NCBI GenBank assembly: GCA_035621215.1
Contig: CP141729.1
Coordinates: forward strand, 1,820,944-1,884,943
DNA: 64,000 bases
DNA from: Oscillospiraceae bacterium MB08-C2-2
GTDB taxonomy: Bacteria; Bacillota; Clostridia; Oscillospirales; Ruminococcaceae
Direction of reading: 5' to 3'
Positions within the stretch are counted from its first letter, which is position 1. Every line of letters starts with the position of its first letter. Below the pieces are notes generated by a model, which was not told where the DNA came from, did not search any database, and worked only from the letters and a program-made list of their open reading frames with translations. The position numbers and the translations under genes were made by a program. Shown here piece by piece: positions 17,933 to 26,556 of this stretch.

Positions 17933-18678
17933 GGGTTCTCTCCCTTTTGCTCCACAGGATAGCCCCGGGGGGTCACCATACGGCCGCCAATCAACCGGGT
18001 GGTGCTTTTGCCCACAAACACAGTGGTGAACATATCCGCCGGAAAATCCCGAAGCTGAGCAAGGGTTAAAACGCCGCTGTCACAGCCCTCACGGCCGATA
18101 TTTTTGGCCCAGCCGCAGACGGTTTCACCCGGCAGAAGCTCCAGCAGAATATCCACTGCACGGCACAGATAATCCTTCCGCTGGCGGCTGGAGGGGTTAT
18201 AAAGGCAGAGGGAAAAATCCGCCTGCGCCGCCAAACGCAGCCGCTTTTCAATATCCGCCCACAGTGTCATACGGTCACTGAGGGATATGACGGCGAAATC
18301 GTGCATGAGGGGAGCGCCCAGCAGAGCCGCCCCGCTCAGCGCCGCCGTAACCCCCGGCACCACTTCAATATCCACAGGAGGATACTGCTCTGAAAGCTCC
18401 AGCAGAAGCCCTGCCATGCCGTAAACACCGGGGTCGCCGCTGCAGAGCATGGCCACGGTTTTGCCCGCCACCGCCTGCTCCAAAGCCGCCCGGCACCGCT
18501 CCACCTCCTTGGTCATGGGGGTGGAAAGCATCGGCTTTTCCGGATACCGCTCCCGCACCAAGTCAATATAGCCCTGATAGCCGCAAAGCAGCTCTGACTG
18601 CTCCAGAGCCGAAGCGGCCTGCGGGGTCATGGTCTCGGGACTGCCGGGGCCGATTCCGATTACATACAGCTTGTTCAT
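17929..18678 (-). CDS. cbiH: Cobalt-precorrin-3 C17-methyltransferase
   Basis: This 249-residue SAM-dependent tetrapyrrole methylase performs the ring-contraction-linked methylation at C-17. The SAM-binding start LYVIGIGPGSPETMTPQA, CSGDPGVYGMAGL, and VVPGVTAALSGAALLGAPLMHDF are characteristic of CbiH/CobJ. It overlaps its neighbours by 4 bp on both sides. Confidence 0.95.
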   Translation of the reverse strand: MNKLYVIGIGPGSPETMTPQAASALEQSELLCGYQGYIDLVRERYPEKPMLSTPMTKEVERCRAALEQAVAGKTVAMLCSGDPGVYGMAGLLLELSEQYPPVDIEVVPGVTAALSGAALLGAPLMHDFAVISLSDRMTLWADIEKRLRLAAQADFSLCLYNPSSRQRKDYLCRAVDILLELLPGETVCGWAKNIGREGCDSGVLTLAQLRDFPADMFTTVFVGKSTTRLIGGRMVTPRGYPVEQKGENP

Positions 18679-19685
18679 TCTTTCACCTCAAATTCCAAGG
18701 AAAACTCCCCCACTGCTATCGCCATGGTTACACCTTCGCCAGCGGTTTTAGGCACCGCAAGCCGCCCTGCACTGCCCAAAACGGCACTGCGCTCACACAC
18801 GTTATCCACGCCGGTGGTGCGGCGCACAAACTCGGAGGCGCAAAAGCAGCCTTCCACTTTTTCAAGCTGTTCCAGGGAAAACACTTCCAGCGGCAGACCG
18901 TGGTTCTTACAAAATTCCACCAGCCCCGGTTCATGCTGTTTCATGTTTATGGTGCAGACCTTGCGGATAGCGGCAGGGTGCAGGTTATGCTCTTTCAGAA
19001 GGCGCTGGTACCGCATCTCGATAACATCGGCAGGGATGCCTTTTTTACAGCCCACTCCCAGCACCGCCACACTAGGAACAAGATGCAGAGCATCCCCCGG
19101 TGGTAGGTGGATGCCAATGTAAACATCACAGCTTTCCGTTTCTTCCGCCAAGAAAACCGGAGGGGGAAAATGCCCCACCACCAGCATTTCGCTATAAAGA
19201 GAAACCGGGTTCCCCTCCAATATTTTGGAAGATACCGCCTTGATTCGGCTGGGATTGGCGATGCAAAGCCGCTGGGATTTTGCCCAGCTATCCACAGCCC
19301 AAGCACCGTGAAGATCGGTGGCAGTGGTGACCACCGGGACTGCACCAGTGATATGGCTAAGGCGCTGTGCAAGCCGGTTAGCACCTCCCACATGCCCCGA
19401 AAGGAGAGGAATTGCAAAGCCTGCCCGCTCATCCAGCACCACCACAGCCGGGTCGGTCAGCTTGGAGCGCAGGTGGGGTGCAACCGCCCGCACCGCTATG
19501 CCAACAGCCCCCACAAAAACCAGAGCCTCCACTTGATTGAAATGGCGGCTGACCCAATCATAAACCGAAACATCTTCTCCACACCGTGTCAACTCCGCTG
19601 TATCCCCCATCCCCTGCAAAGCGGCTTGGAGCTTTTCGCCCAAAGCATAGCCGGTTTGGGTGAAAGAGGCTATTTCGATCCTCAT
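18675..19685 (-). CDS. cbiG: Cobalt-precorrin-5A hydrolase CbiG
   Basis: CbiG opens the delta-lactone and releases acetaldehyde; its presence marks the oxygen-independent pathway. In the 336-residue protein the central block ALVFVGAVGIAVRAVAPHL with GFAIPLLSGHVGGANRLA and the C-terminal GVGCKKGIPADVIE domain are the two halves of the family. It is linked to cbiF and cbiH by 4-bp overlaps. Confidence 0.95.
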   Translation of the reverse strand: MRIEIASFTQTGYALGEKLQAALQGMGDTAELTRCGEDVSVYDWVSRHFNQVEALVFVGAVGIAVRAVAPHLRSKLTDPAVVVLDERAGFAIPLLSGHVGGANRLAQRLSHITGAVPVVTTATDLHGAWAVDSWAKSQRLCIANPSRIKAVSSKILEGNPVSLYSEMLVVGHFPPPVFLAEETESCDVYIGIHLPPGDALHLVPSVAVLGVGCKKGIPADVIEMRYQRLLKEHNLHPAAIRKVCTINMKQHEPGLVEFCKNHGLPLEVFSLEQLEKVEGCFCASEFVRRTTGVDNVCERSAVLGSAGRLAVPKTAGEGVTMAIAVGEFSLEFEVKE

Positions 19686-20446
19686 TCCTTCGCCTCCCGG
19701 TAACCGGTGGAAAAATCAGGGGCATAAAGGCGGGAACGTCCAAAGGAATCGCCCAGAAAATGCCCCACCAAAATCAGGGCGGTCTGGGTAATGCCGTTTT
19801 CCTCTGCCGTCCGGGCAAGGTCGGCAATGGTGCAGTGAAACACCTTTTCCTCCGGCCATGTGGCCTTATATACAATGGCGGCAGGGGTTTCAGGGGGTCG
19901 CCCTCCCGCCAATAGCTGCTCCTGCACCTGCCCCAGCATGCCCGCACTGAGGAACAGCGCCATGCTGCTGTCGTGAGCCGCTAGGCCAGCCAGTGCTTCC
20001 TTTTCAGGTACTGGGGTGCGGCCCTCCATCCGGGTGATGATCAGAGTTTGGCTGATCCCCGGCAGGGTATATTCCGCATGCAGAGCGGCGGAGGCTCCAC
20101 AAAAGCTGGAAACCCCCGGCACCACCTCATAGGGTATGCCTTTTGCCTCCAACAGGGTCATCTGCTCCCGTATGGCCCCATAGAGGCTGGGGTCACCGGT
20201 ATGCAGACGCACAATGCATTCCTCTCCCCGGGTGGTCGCCTCCTCCATCTGCCCGATGACCTCCTCCAGCGTCATTTTGGCGCTGTTGAAAATCCGGCAG
20301 CCCGGCTTTGTATATTCCAGCAGAGCGGGGTTCACAAGGCTTCCCGCATAAATCACCGTATCCGCTTTTTCCAGCAGGGCCTTGCCCCGCAGGGTGATTA
20401 AATCCGCCGCACCCGGCCCGGCTCCTACAAAATATACCTTTGCCAT
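19682..20446 (-). CDS. cbiF: Cobalt-precorrin-4 C11-methyltransferase
   Basis: The 254-residue SAM-dependent methylase opens with VYFVGAGPGAADLITLRGK, followed by YAGSLVNPALLEY, RLHTGDPSLYGAIREQM and VVPGVSSFCGASAAL, the standard CbiF/CobM sequence pattern. It starts 17 bp after cbiL ends. Confidence 0.95.
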   Translation of the reverse strand: MAKVYFVGAGPGAADLITLRGKALLEKADTVIYAGSLVNPALLEYTKPGCRIFNSAKMTLEEVIGQMEEATTRGEECIVRLHTGDPSLYGAIREQMTLLEAKGIPYEVVPGVSSFCGASAALHAEYTLPGISQTLIITRMEGRTPVPEKEALAGLAAHDSSMALFLSAGMLGQVQEQLLAGGRPPETPAAIVYKATWPEEKVFHCTIADLARTAEENGITQTALILVGHFLGDSFGRSRLYAPDFSTGYREAKE

Positions 20447-20463
20447 GGCTGTTCTCCTTTTCC

Positions 20464-21156
20464 TTAGCCCTTCACCACAAGGGTGCTGAAATAGGCTTCT
20501 TTGTCGTATTCCTCCCGGTCAAGCTCCCGGACAATGCGCTGACCCGGCAGGCCGCAGTTCTGCACCATGGCCGAAGTGGAAAGCTTGCCCCGCTCTTTCA
20601 GCTCCGCAATAACCCCTTCCAGCTTTCGGCCGGATTTCATGAGGATTTTTGTCCCCTTTAAGTCAAGGCAGGGGGCTAAAGCCTCAGTATCCGCCGGGAT
20701 AATATGCAAAGGGGAATCCATGGTGGTCAGGCTGATGCCCAGCTCCGCCGCCACGGCGCAAAAGCTGGGAATACCGGGCACCATAACCGCAGAGTAGCCC
20801 TCTTTTTCCAGAATGTTCTTCCAGTAAGCAAAGGAGGCATAAATGGAGATATCCCCCAGATTGAGCACCGCCACATCGTGGCCCGCATCCAGCTCCTGCC
20901 GCAGAAGAGCGGCGGCCTTTTGGTGGCTTTCCTCCAGTTTGGCCGCATCCTTCTGCATCAGGGTGGGGAGCATCAGCTGCTTTTTGCCTGAAAGCTCCAC
21001 CGCCTGTGCGGCAATATCCAGCGCCGTGGTACGCCCGCTCCCCACCACCGGGGCCGCCACCACCGGGCAGGCGGAAATAATTTCCACCGCCTTGAGGGTC
21101 AGAAGCTTGGGGTCACCGGGGCCTACGCCGATTCCATAAAGGGTTCCTTTTTTCAT
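20464..21156 (-). CDS. cbiL: Cobalt-factor II C20-methyltransferase
   Basis: CbiL adds the C-20 methyl group early in the pathway. The start at 21156 gives MKKGTLYGIGVGPGDPKLLT, the conserved SAM loop, and 230 residues, normal for the family; the longer upstream frame overlaps cbiD and has no support. LNLGDISIYASF and VMVPGIPSFCAVAAELG are further signatures. The ATG overlaps the cbiD stop by 4 bp. Confidence 0.95.
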   Translation of the reverse strand: MKKGTLYGIGVGPGDPKLLTLKAVEIISACPVVAAPVVGSGRTTALDIAAQAVELSGKKQLMLPTLMQKDAAKLEESHQKAAALLRQELDAGHDVAVLNLGDISIYASFAYWKNILEKEGYSAVMVPGIPSFCAVAAELGISLTTMDSPLHIIPADTEALAPCLDLKGTKILMKSGRKLEGVIAELKERGKLSTSAMVQNCGLPGQRIVRELDREEYDKEAYFSTLVVKG

Positions 21157-22292
21157 GCTGTTTCTCCTATTTTGCCAATGATTTCTTTTCCCTGTGGGGT
21201 GATGCCCAACAGCCCCCACTGGTTGCTGTAGACAGCCGCCCCCACCAAAATACCGCTCCCCACACGCATCTCCAGATGCCGCTGTATCTCAGCCAGCAGG
21301 CTCTGGAGCACCGGCTCCCGCAGTCCGATGGCTTCCAGCCTTTCGAGGACTTCATCCAATGTGATGCATTCCAGCAGCCGGGGCAGTTCTTCGGTCGGCG
21401 CACCCGCCAAGGCGGCGTGGAGAGCCACCAGCTCCATGCGGCAGTCGGCTGTGCGGGAATGGGTATTCATAATCCCCCCCGCCACCTTCACCAGCTTGCC
21501 GATATGCCCGGCCACCAGTACTTTTTCAAACCCCAGCTCGGCTGCAATATCCAGCGCCTCCCCTATATAATTGGAGCATTTCACGCTGGGGCAGCCAGTG
21601 AGATGGGGGTAACTTTCCAAAAAAGCCTGCCCGTAATTGCCGGGGGTGATGATCAGGCTTTTGGCTCCTACCTCTGCCTGCACCTTAGCCTCAAGGCGGA
21701 TGGTATCCACCAGCGCCTGTGTGCTCATAGGCTCCACAATGCCACTGGTTCCCAGCACCGAGATGCCCCCTTCGATGCCAAGGCGGGGATTGAAGGTTTT
21801 CTTGGCCAGCTCTTCCCCGGCCGGGATGCTGATGGTCACCCCAAAGCCGCCGTCATAGCCCAGCTCCTCGCTGACCTCCTCCACGGCCTGCCGAATCATT
21901 TGGCGAGGAACCCGGTTGATGGCCGGTTCTCCTACCGGCTGCTCCAAGCCCCGGCGGGTCACCCGACCAACTCCCTTGCCGCCTTCCAGCCGAACGCCCG
22001 GCTCTTTTCGCCGAGTGACCGCCGCATAAACCAAGACCCCGTTGGTGCTGTCCGGGTCATCTCCCGCATCTTTTTCTACAGCGCAGATGGCGCGCTCTCC
22101 TTGAAAAAAGGCCTCCCGGGTTTCCACCTCAACGGTCAGCCCCTTGGGGGTCACGATGGATACCGAAAAAACCGCCTCCCCCGTGAGCAGCATACGGCAA
22201 GCCGCCTTGGCCGCCAGAGCGGCGCAGCTGCCGGTGGTATAGCCACAGCGAAGGCGCTTCCCGCCGCTGTAGATGTAATGCTCAAAGGGCAT
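21153..22292 (-). CDS. cbiD: Cobalt-precorrin-5B C1-methyltransferase CbiD
   Basis: The 379-residue protein, starting at MPFEHYIYSGGKRLRCGY after a GGAGAGG site, contains the family hallmark LRCGYTTGSCAALAAKA, the central ISIPAGEELAKKTFNPRLG, GTSGIVEPMSTQA and the C-terminal HIGKLVKVAGGIMNTHS. CbiD is specific to the anaerobic route. It is separated from cbiK by 160 bp that contain a cloverleaf-shaped inverted-repeat element. Confidence 0.95.
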   Translation of the reverse strand: MPFEHYIYSGGKRLRCGYTTGSCAALAAKAACRMLLTGEAVFSVSIVTPKGLTVEVETREAFFQGERAICAVEKDAGDDPDSTNGVLVYAAVTRRKEPGVRLEGGKGVGRVTRRGLEQPVGEPAINRVPRQMIRQAVEEVSEELGYDGGFGVTISIPAGEELAKKTFNPRLGIEGGISVLGTSGIVEPMSTQALVDTIRLEAKVQAEVGAKSLIITPGNYGQAFLESYPHLTGCPSVKCSNYIGEALDIAAELGFEKVLVAGHIGKLVKVAGGIMNTHSRTADCRMELVALHAALAGAPTEELPRLLECITLDEVLERLEAIGLREPVLQSLLAEIQRHLEMRVGSGILVGAAVYSNQWGLLGITPQGKEIIGKIGETA

Positions 22293-22357
22293 AGGGTTCC
22301 TCTCCTTCCGGGAAAAGCCGATGCATATTCTCAACGGTCAATCAAAGGGGATAGACA

Positions 22358-22437
22358 CCGCCAATTTTCCCGGTTCTCTGGGGAGAACCGGGAAGGGGCA
22401 TTCCCCCTCACTCGGCAAAGCCGAGTGAAATTGGCGG
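22358..22437 (-). repeat. Cloverleaf-forming inverted repeat between cbiK and cbiD
   Basis: An outer stem CCGCCAATTT/AAATTGGCGG (22358-22367 with 22428-22437) encloses three hairpins: TCCCGGTTCTC with GAGAACCGGGA, AGGGG with CCCCCT, and CACTCGGC with GCCGAGTG. All stems are nearly perfect. It lies inside the cobalamin transcript and could be a processing or stability element, or a short palindromic repeat; no T-run follows, so it is not a plain terminator. Confidence 0.75.
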
Positions 22438-22452
22438 CCTGCCGGGCCTCGG

Positions 22453-23232
22453 CTATTCTGCCAAGCCGGCCGCCTGCCTTGCATGCTCCAAATACAGCCG
22501 CCGAATCGCTGGATATTCGCCCAAACCTCTCAGCACACACTCCACCTCGAGGCCCTTGGCCTCCAGAATGCTTTTCCAGCTTTCGGGTTCCTCCCCCGCC
22601 ATATCGTTGCGGGCATGATCTCCTGCAACCAGCATGAGGGGTGCCAGAAGCACCCGGTCAAAGCCTTCCTTGCAAATGGTATCCGTAATTTCCTCGATGC
22701 CGGGATAGGCTTCCACTGTGCCCACCAGTATATCCGGGCGGCCCATCTGCCGAAACATCATGCCCAGCGCCCCATACACCGTATTGACAGTGTGCTCGGT
22801 GCCATGGCCCATGAGAGCCACACAACGGCCAGTCTCAACAGGGAATGCCTCTGCAACAGCCTGCGCCACTGTGCGCATATCCTCTGTGGAGGCCAGCAGG
22901 GGCGGAGCAATGGTCAAGCTTTCAAAAAGGTTCTTTTTACGGTCAGCCTCGGCCAGAATCCGTTCGTATTCCTCACCATAGAGAAGATGAGTCGGCAGAA
23001 CCACCACATTCTGCACTCCAGCCTCCTGTGCCTTTTGGAGAGAAGCAGCGAGATCATCGATCTCCACTCCCCGTTTTCGCCAGATCGACCGAATAATCGA
23101 GCTGGTAAAAGCCCGCATCAAGGTATAATCCCCCATATTTTCGGCAACAAACGCCTCCACAGCCTCAATACAGCGGTCAAGGGTCTCTTTATGGGTGGTG
23201 CCAAAGCTGGTTACAATCAGGGCTTTTTTCAT
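22453..23232 (-). CDS. cbiK: Sirohydrochlorin cobaltochelatase CbiK
   Basis: CbiK inserts cobalt into sirohydrochlorin, the first committed step of the anaerobic pathway. The 259-residue protein starts with ALIVTSFGTTHKETLDRCIEA and has the active-site His motifs LMGHGTEH (about residues 143-150) and VAGDHARNDMAG. No export signal is seen, so it is cytoplasmic. It lies between btuD and cbiD in the operon. Confidence 0.95.
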   Translation of the reverse strand: MKKALIVTSFGTTHKETLDRCIEAVEAFVAENMGDYTLMRAFTSSIIRSIWRKRGVEIDDLAASLQKAQEAGVQNVVVLPTHLLYGEEYERILAEADRKKNLFESLTIAPPLLASTEDMRTVAQAVAEAFPVETGRCVALMGHGTEHTVNTVYGALGMMFRQMGRPDILVGTVEAYPGIEEITDTICKEGFDRVLLAPLMLVAGDHARNDMAGEEPESWKSILEAKGLEVECVLRGLGEYPAIRRLYLEHARQAAGLAE

Positions 23233-23256
23233 ATGTTAATCCTCCAAGGGGTATTT

Positions 23257-24015
23257 TCAGGAAAAATAATACTGAGTGCCATCGGTTTCAGTCTGGTAAC
23301 ATCCGGAGCGAACACAAAACACCTGCTCCAAAATGCCGGATGCAAACGCCTCCTGAGGGGTACCGGCAAACCGGATTTTGCCCGCCTGCATCACGGCAAG
23401 CCGATCGGCCCAGCGCATGGCTAAATTCAGATCATGCAAAATCAGCACAGGCGTTTTTCCCATCGCCTTAAGCCGGGAAATCACCGACATAACCTCCAGC
23501 TGATGGTTGATATCCAGGTAGGTGGTGGGCTCGTCCATAAACAGGAGCTCCCCGCCCTGAGCCAGCAGCATAGCAATATAAGCCTTTTGCCGCTCGCCGC
23601 CAGAAAGCTCGGCCATACTGCGCCCGGCCAAATGGCCAATCTTCATCTGCTCCATGGCGGCCGCAGCAGCCTCTGTATCCTCCCGGCGGTAATGCCGGGG
23701 ATATCCGAGATAAGGAAAACGTCCATGGAGCACCAGATTTTTCACCAGTATGCCCGGAATGTTCCGCCCTTGGGCCATATAGGCCACCCGCCTTGCCAGA
23801 TGGGTGGGCTTCATCCCGGAAATATCCGCCCCTTCCAGCAAAACACGCCCGGTATAGGGGGGCATCAGCCCGGCGGCGATTTTCATCAGGGTGCTTTTGC
23901 CGCAGCCGTTGGGGCCCACCAGCGCTGTGATCTGCCCCTTGGGCAAGGTGATGGAAAGGGGGCCAATCTTGGTCTCGCCCCGATAGCCTCCTGTAATGCC
24001 CTCAAGCTCAAGCAT
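23257..24015 (-). CDS. btuD: Cobalamin/Fe-siderophore-type ABC transporter ATP-binding protein
   Basis: The ATPase is 252 residues when started at MLELEGITGGYRGETKIG (24015), overlapping the permease stop by 8 bp. Walker A GPNGCGKSTLMK, signature MAELSGGERQKAYIA and Walker B LLFMDEPTTYLD are intact. Its place behind a cobalamin riboswitch and in front of cbiK argues for corrinoid rather than siderophore uptake. Confidence 0.9.
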   Translation of the reverse strand: MLELEGITGGYRGETKIGPLSITLPKGQITALVGPNGCGKSTLMKIAAGLMPPYTGRVLLEGADISGMKPTHLARRVAYMAQGRNIPGILVKNLVLHGRFPYLGYPRHYRREDTEAAAAAMEQMKIGHLAGRSMAELSGGERQKAYIAMLLAQGGELLFMDEPTTYLDINHQLEVMSVISRLKAMGKTPVLILHDLNLAMRWADRLAVMQAGKIRFAGTPQEAFASGILEQVFCVRSGCYQTETDGTQYYFS

Positions 24016-25033
24016 GGTTTTTCCTCCTCTTCTGCCGCAGCAGCAGCCATAAGAAAAACGGCCCGCCCAGCACCGAAAGCACCAGCCCCACCGGCAGCTC
24101 AAAGGGAGCAAACATCAGACGGGCCAGCAGGTCACAAAAGGTAAGGAAGGCTCCCCCCATCAGAGCGCAAAAGGGGATCAGATACCGGTTTTCATTGCCT
24201 GCAATCCGGCGGGCGGCGTGGGGTACCAGCAGCCCTACAAACCCCAAAAGTCCGCTGAAGCTTACCGCCGACCCGGCCAATACAGCCGCCAGAAACAGCA
24301 GTCCAAACCGAATGGGGGCCACCCGCATTCCAAGGCTCCGGGCGGTTTCCTCCCCCAAAGCCAGCACATCCATTTCATTGCGCAGAAGCACAACTGCAAC
24401 AAGGGCTAGCAGAATAAACCAGCCCGCCGGGAAAATGCGGCTCAGCGTAACCCCGGCCACACCGCCCATACGGAAGGCATTGCTCCCAATCAGCGCCTCA
24501 GGAACAAAGGTGACCACCAAATCGATGCCTGCGCTCAGGATGCTGCTCACAGCCACACCCGCCAGCACAATGGTCATGCGGGAGGCCTGCGTGACCCGCC
24601 CTAGAAAATACACCAGAAGCACAGCCAGCATAGCCCCCAAAAAGGCGGCAGCCGGGACCAGCGCACTGCTGTAAGGGAACAGCACGCCGCAAAGAGCCAC
24701 AAAAAGCCCCGCCCCGGAATTGACACCAATAATGTTCGGCCCGGCCAGCGGGTTATCCAGCACCACCTGAATCACAAGCCCCGCCACAGCCAGCGCCATA
24801 CCCGCCAGAACAGTGGCGACTGTTCTGGGCAGGCGCACATAGAGCAGAATCCGTGCCTCCGGGGTTTCTCTCGCACCGGCTATCACCGACGCAAGTTCCC
24901 CAAGGGAAAGGGGTGCCGCACCAAGGCATAGGCTGGCGGCGGCAAACAGCACCATGGCCGCTCCGGCAAGGGCCACAAGCAGCCAAGGGCTTTTACTGCG
25001 CATCGCCGTAGAGAAGCTGCCCCAGCATTTCAT
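24008..25033 (-). CDS. btuC: Cobalamin-type ABC transporter permease (FecCD family)
   Basis: The 341-residue protein has about ten hydrophobic segments and the FecCD-family pattern: RLPRTVATVLAGMALAVAG, NPLAGPNIIGVNSGAG, and the C-terminal SGLLGFVGLLVPHAAR. A GGGGGG stretch 8 bp before the ATG at 25033 supports that start; a shorter start at 25003 would reduce the overlap with btuF from 41 to 11 bp and is also possible. It carries corrinoid across the membrane with BtuD. Confidence 0.9.
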   Translation of the reverse strand: MKCWGSFSTAMRSKSPWLLVALAGAAMVLFAAASLCLGAAPLSLGELASVIAGARETPEARILLYVRLPRTVATVLAGMALAVAGLVIQVVLDNPLAGPNIIGVNSGAGLFVALCGVLFPYSSALVPAAAFLGAMLAVLLVYFLGRVTQASRMTIVLAGVAVSSILSAGIDLVVTFVPEALIGSNAFRMGGVAGVTLSRIFPAGWFILLALVAVVLLRNEMDVLALGEETARSLGMRVAPIRFGLLFLAAVLAGSAVSFSGLLGFVGLLVPHAARRIAGNENRYLIPFCALMGGAFLTFCDLLARLMFAPFELPVGLVLSVLGGPFFLWLLLRQKRRKNHA

Positions 25034-25994
25034 AGCTTTCCCCCCAACGATTGTTTGGTTTTAGATGAAACAGCTCCTTGGGAAGCACCACATACCGCCC
25101 ATTTTTCACAGCGGAAAGCTGGCTCCATGCCGGGTTGGACATAACACTCTGCTCCAGCGACTGTATGGCCTTTTCACTGGACTCGCCCATGGTGACCACA
25201 AAGATAAAGTCCGGGTCCTCCCGGATAATGACCTCCATGCTCAAATCCTCCAGCAAGCTGCCCTCCCGGTCGGCAATGTTGATACAGCCCATGTCCCGGA
25301 GCATGGCGCCGGTCATATTGTCGCTGCCTTTGGCCTTGGCCCCGGTGGAAAAAGCACGGATAAACAGCACAGTGGGAGGTTCCTTCCCCTCCTGCATAGT
25401 CTTGGCCGCATCAATCTGGGCCTGCACAGCGGTTCCATTTTCTTCATAAAGCTCCGGCTTTCCGGTAATCTGGGTGCATATTTTCAGCATATCCAGATAA
25501 TCCTCAAATACTTCCACCGCAAAGTAGGCGCTGGGAATCCCAGCCTGCTCCAGCTGCTCCCGAAGGGCAACATGCTCCTCCAGCTTGGCGGAAAGAATAA
25601 CAAAATCAATTCCCTGTGCCAGCATGGTTTCCACGCTGGGGGCTTTCATGGTACCCAGGTCAATGACTTCTGCGGTTTCCGGCAGAATACCCTCTTGAAA
25701 GACATCCCTTGTCACAGCCGCCAATTCACCGCCGGCAAGGAGCCATACCTGGGCAAAGCTGCCCATCACTGCTGCCGCCTTTTTTGGGGTACCCTCCAGC
25801 TTCACCTCACGGCCAAGAGCATCGGTAAAGCGGATTTCCTCTGCCGGAGCCGCCTGCTGGGAAGCAGCCGCCTGCTCCATGGGAGCAGATTCATCTGTGG
25901 GGAGTGATTGGCTGTGCCCCTGTGGAAGGCAGCCGGTGAATAAAAGGGCCGTAATCATGACCCCGATCAAAATTTTAACGCTTGTGGTTTTCAT
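24993..25994 (-). CDS. btuF: Corrinoid-binding lipoprotein of the Btu ABC transporter
   Basis: The 333-residue protein has a lipoprotein signal ending in LFTGC (Cys 22), an acidic and Gln/Ala-rich linker, and a helical-backbone-type binding domain (FTDALGREVKLEGTPKKAAAV). It is the first gene after the cobalamin riboswitch, which supports cobalamin or a precursor as ligand, although the same fold also binds siderophores and heme. Confidence 0.88.
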   Translation of the reverse strand: MKTTSVKILIGVMITALLFTGCLPQGHSQSLPTDESAPMEQAAASQQAAPAEEIRFTDALGREVKLEGTPKKAAAVMGSFAQVWLLAGGELAAVTRDVFQEGILPETAEVIDLGTMKAPSVETMLAQGIDFVILSAKLEEHVALREQLEQAGIPSAYFAVEVFEDYLDMLKICTQITGKPELYEENGTAVQAQIDAAKTMQEGKEPPTVLFIRAFSTGAKAKGSDNMTGAMLRDMGCINIADREGSLLEDLSMEVIIREDPDFIFVVTMGESSEKAIQSLEQSVMSNPAWSQLSAVKNGRYVVLPKELFHLKPNNRWGESYEMLGQLLYGDAQ

Positions 25995-26041
25995 GAAATC
26001 TCCTTTTGGATGTTTTTAGCGCTTGACAGACCTCTGGGCAT

Positions 26042-26275
26042 AAAAAAACCTTCTCCCGCTGACGGAGAAGGAATCATACCCCGACCAGCGGGGCTGCGCA
26101 TGATTACACCTGCCAATGGGCCGTTAGCTGTGCAAGCTTGCCGGAAAAGCCGGCTCTAAGCAGCAAAGGTGGGTAATCTGGCTCAGGCCGCTGAAAGCTC
26201 GGCCAATACAGTGGCGGCACCGCACGGGAATTTCACCCGGTTTCCCCCATTTTAAGAATACCTGCGAAAGAAACA
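26042..26275 (-). promoter_or_regulatory. Cobalamin riboswitch with terminator expression platform
   Basis: On the minus strand the leader contains the conserved blocks in the right order: GGGTGAAATTCCCG (26238-26225), GCCACTGTATTGG (26215-26203) and the B12 box GAGCCAGATTACCCACC (26184-26168). A CCCCGCTGGTCGGGG hairpin follows, then the terminator CCTTCTCC/GGAGAAGG with a seven-T run (26071-26042). Cobalamin binding is expected to stop transcription before btuF and so shut off the whole 15.6-kb operon. Confidence 0.95.
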
Positions 26276-26387
26276 GATATTCTATTTGGCAGCTCAAAAA
26301 GCTGCTCCTTAGCTCCTGTTTAAGGTTCTGAAAAAGCGCCCGGCATAAGGCTCCCCAGCCGCTTTCCAGAGGTTCTTTACGGTTTTC

Positions 26388-26416
26388 AGTATACCTGAGA
26401 ATGGCGGCTGTGTCAA
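26388..26416 (-). promoter_or_regulatory. Promoter of the cobalamin operon
   Basis: A perfect TTGACA (-35, 26416-26411) and TATACT (-10, 26393-26388) are separated by 17 bp, ending in TCAGG before the -10. Predicted start is near 26381, about 390 nt before btuF, leaving room for the riboswitch. Confidence 0.85.
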
Positions 26417-26454
26417 TTGGGCCTTTCTGGTGCAAAAAATATTTTCCAAACCTA

Positions 26455-26482
26455 TTGCTATTTGGAATGTTTATGGTAAAAT
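26455..26482 (+). promoter_or_regulatory. Possible promoter of the C39-like lipoprotein gene
   Basis: TTGCTA and TAAAAT with a 16-bp spacer lie back to back with the cobalamin promoter. The predicted start near 26488 coincides with the first stem of the foldable leader. Confidence 0.4.
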
Positions 26483-26485
26483 TTC

Positions 26486-26556
26486 ATCTCAGAGCCAAAA
26501 GGCTCGTAATAATGAAAACCCTCCCGGAAAATGGGAGGACGAAAGGTTGCTGAGAT
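26486..26556 (+). promoter_or_regulatory. Three-way-junction leader ending at the start codon
   Basis: ATCTCAG (26486-26492) pairs with CTGAGAT (26550-26556), enclosing GAGCC-AAAA-GGCTC (26492-26505) and CCTCCC-GGAAAAT-GGGAGG (26520-26538). The outer stem abuts the ATG at 26557, so folding would control access to the start. It does not match a riboswitch class I know. Confidence 0.5.

Noticed and set aside
26486-26556. Cyclic di-GMP (GEMM-I) or glycine riboswitch
   Set aside because: Short stretches such as AAACC and GGACGAAAGG look similar, but the order of stems and the conserved core do not fit either class.
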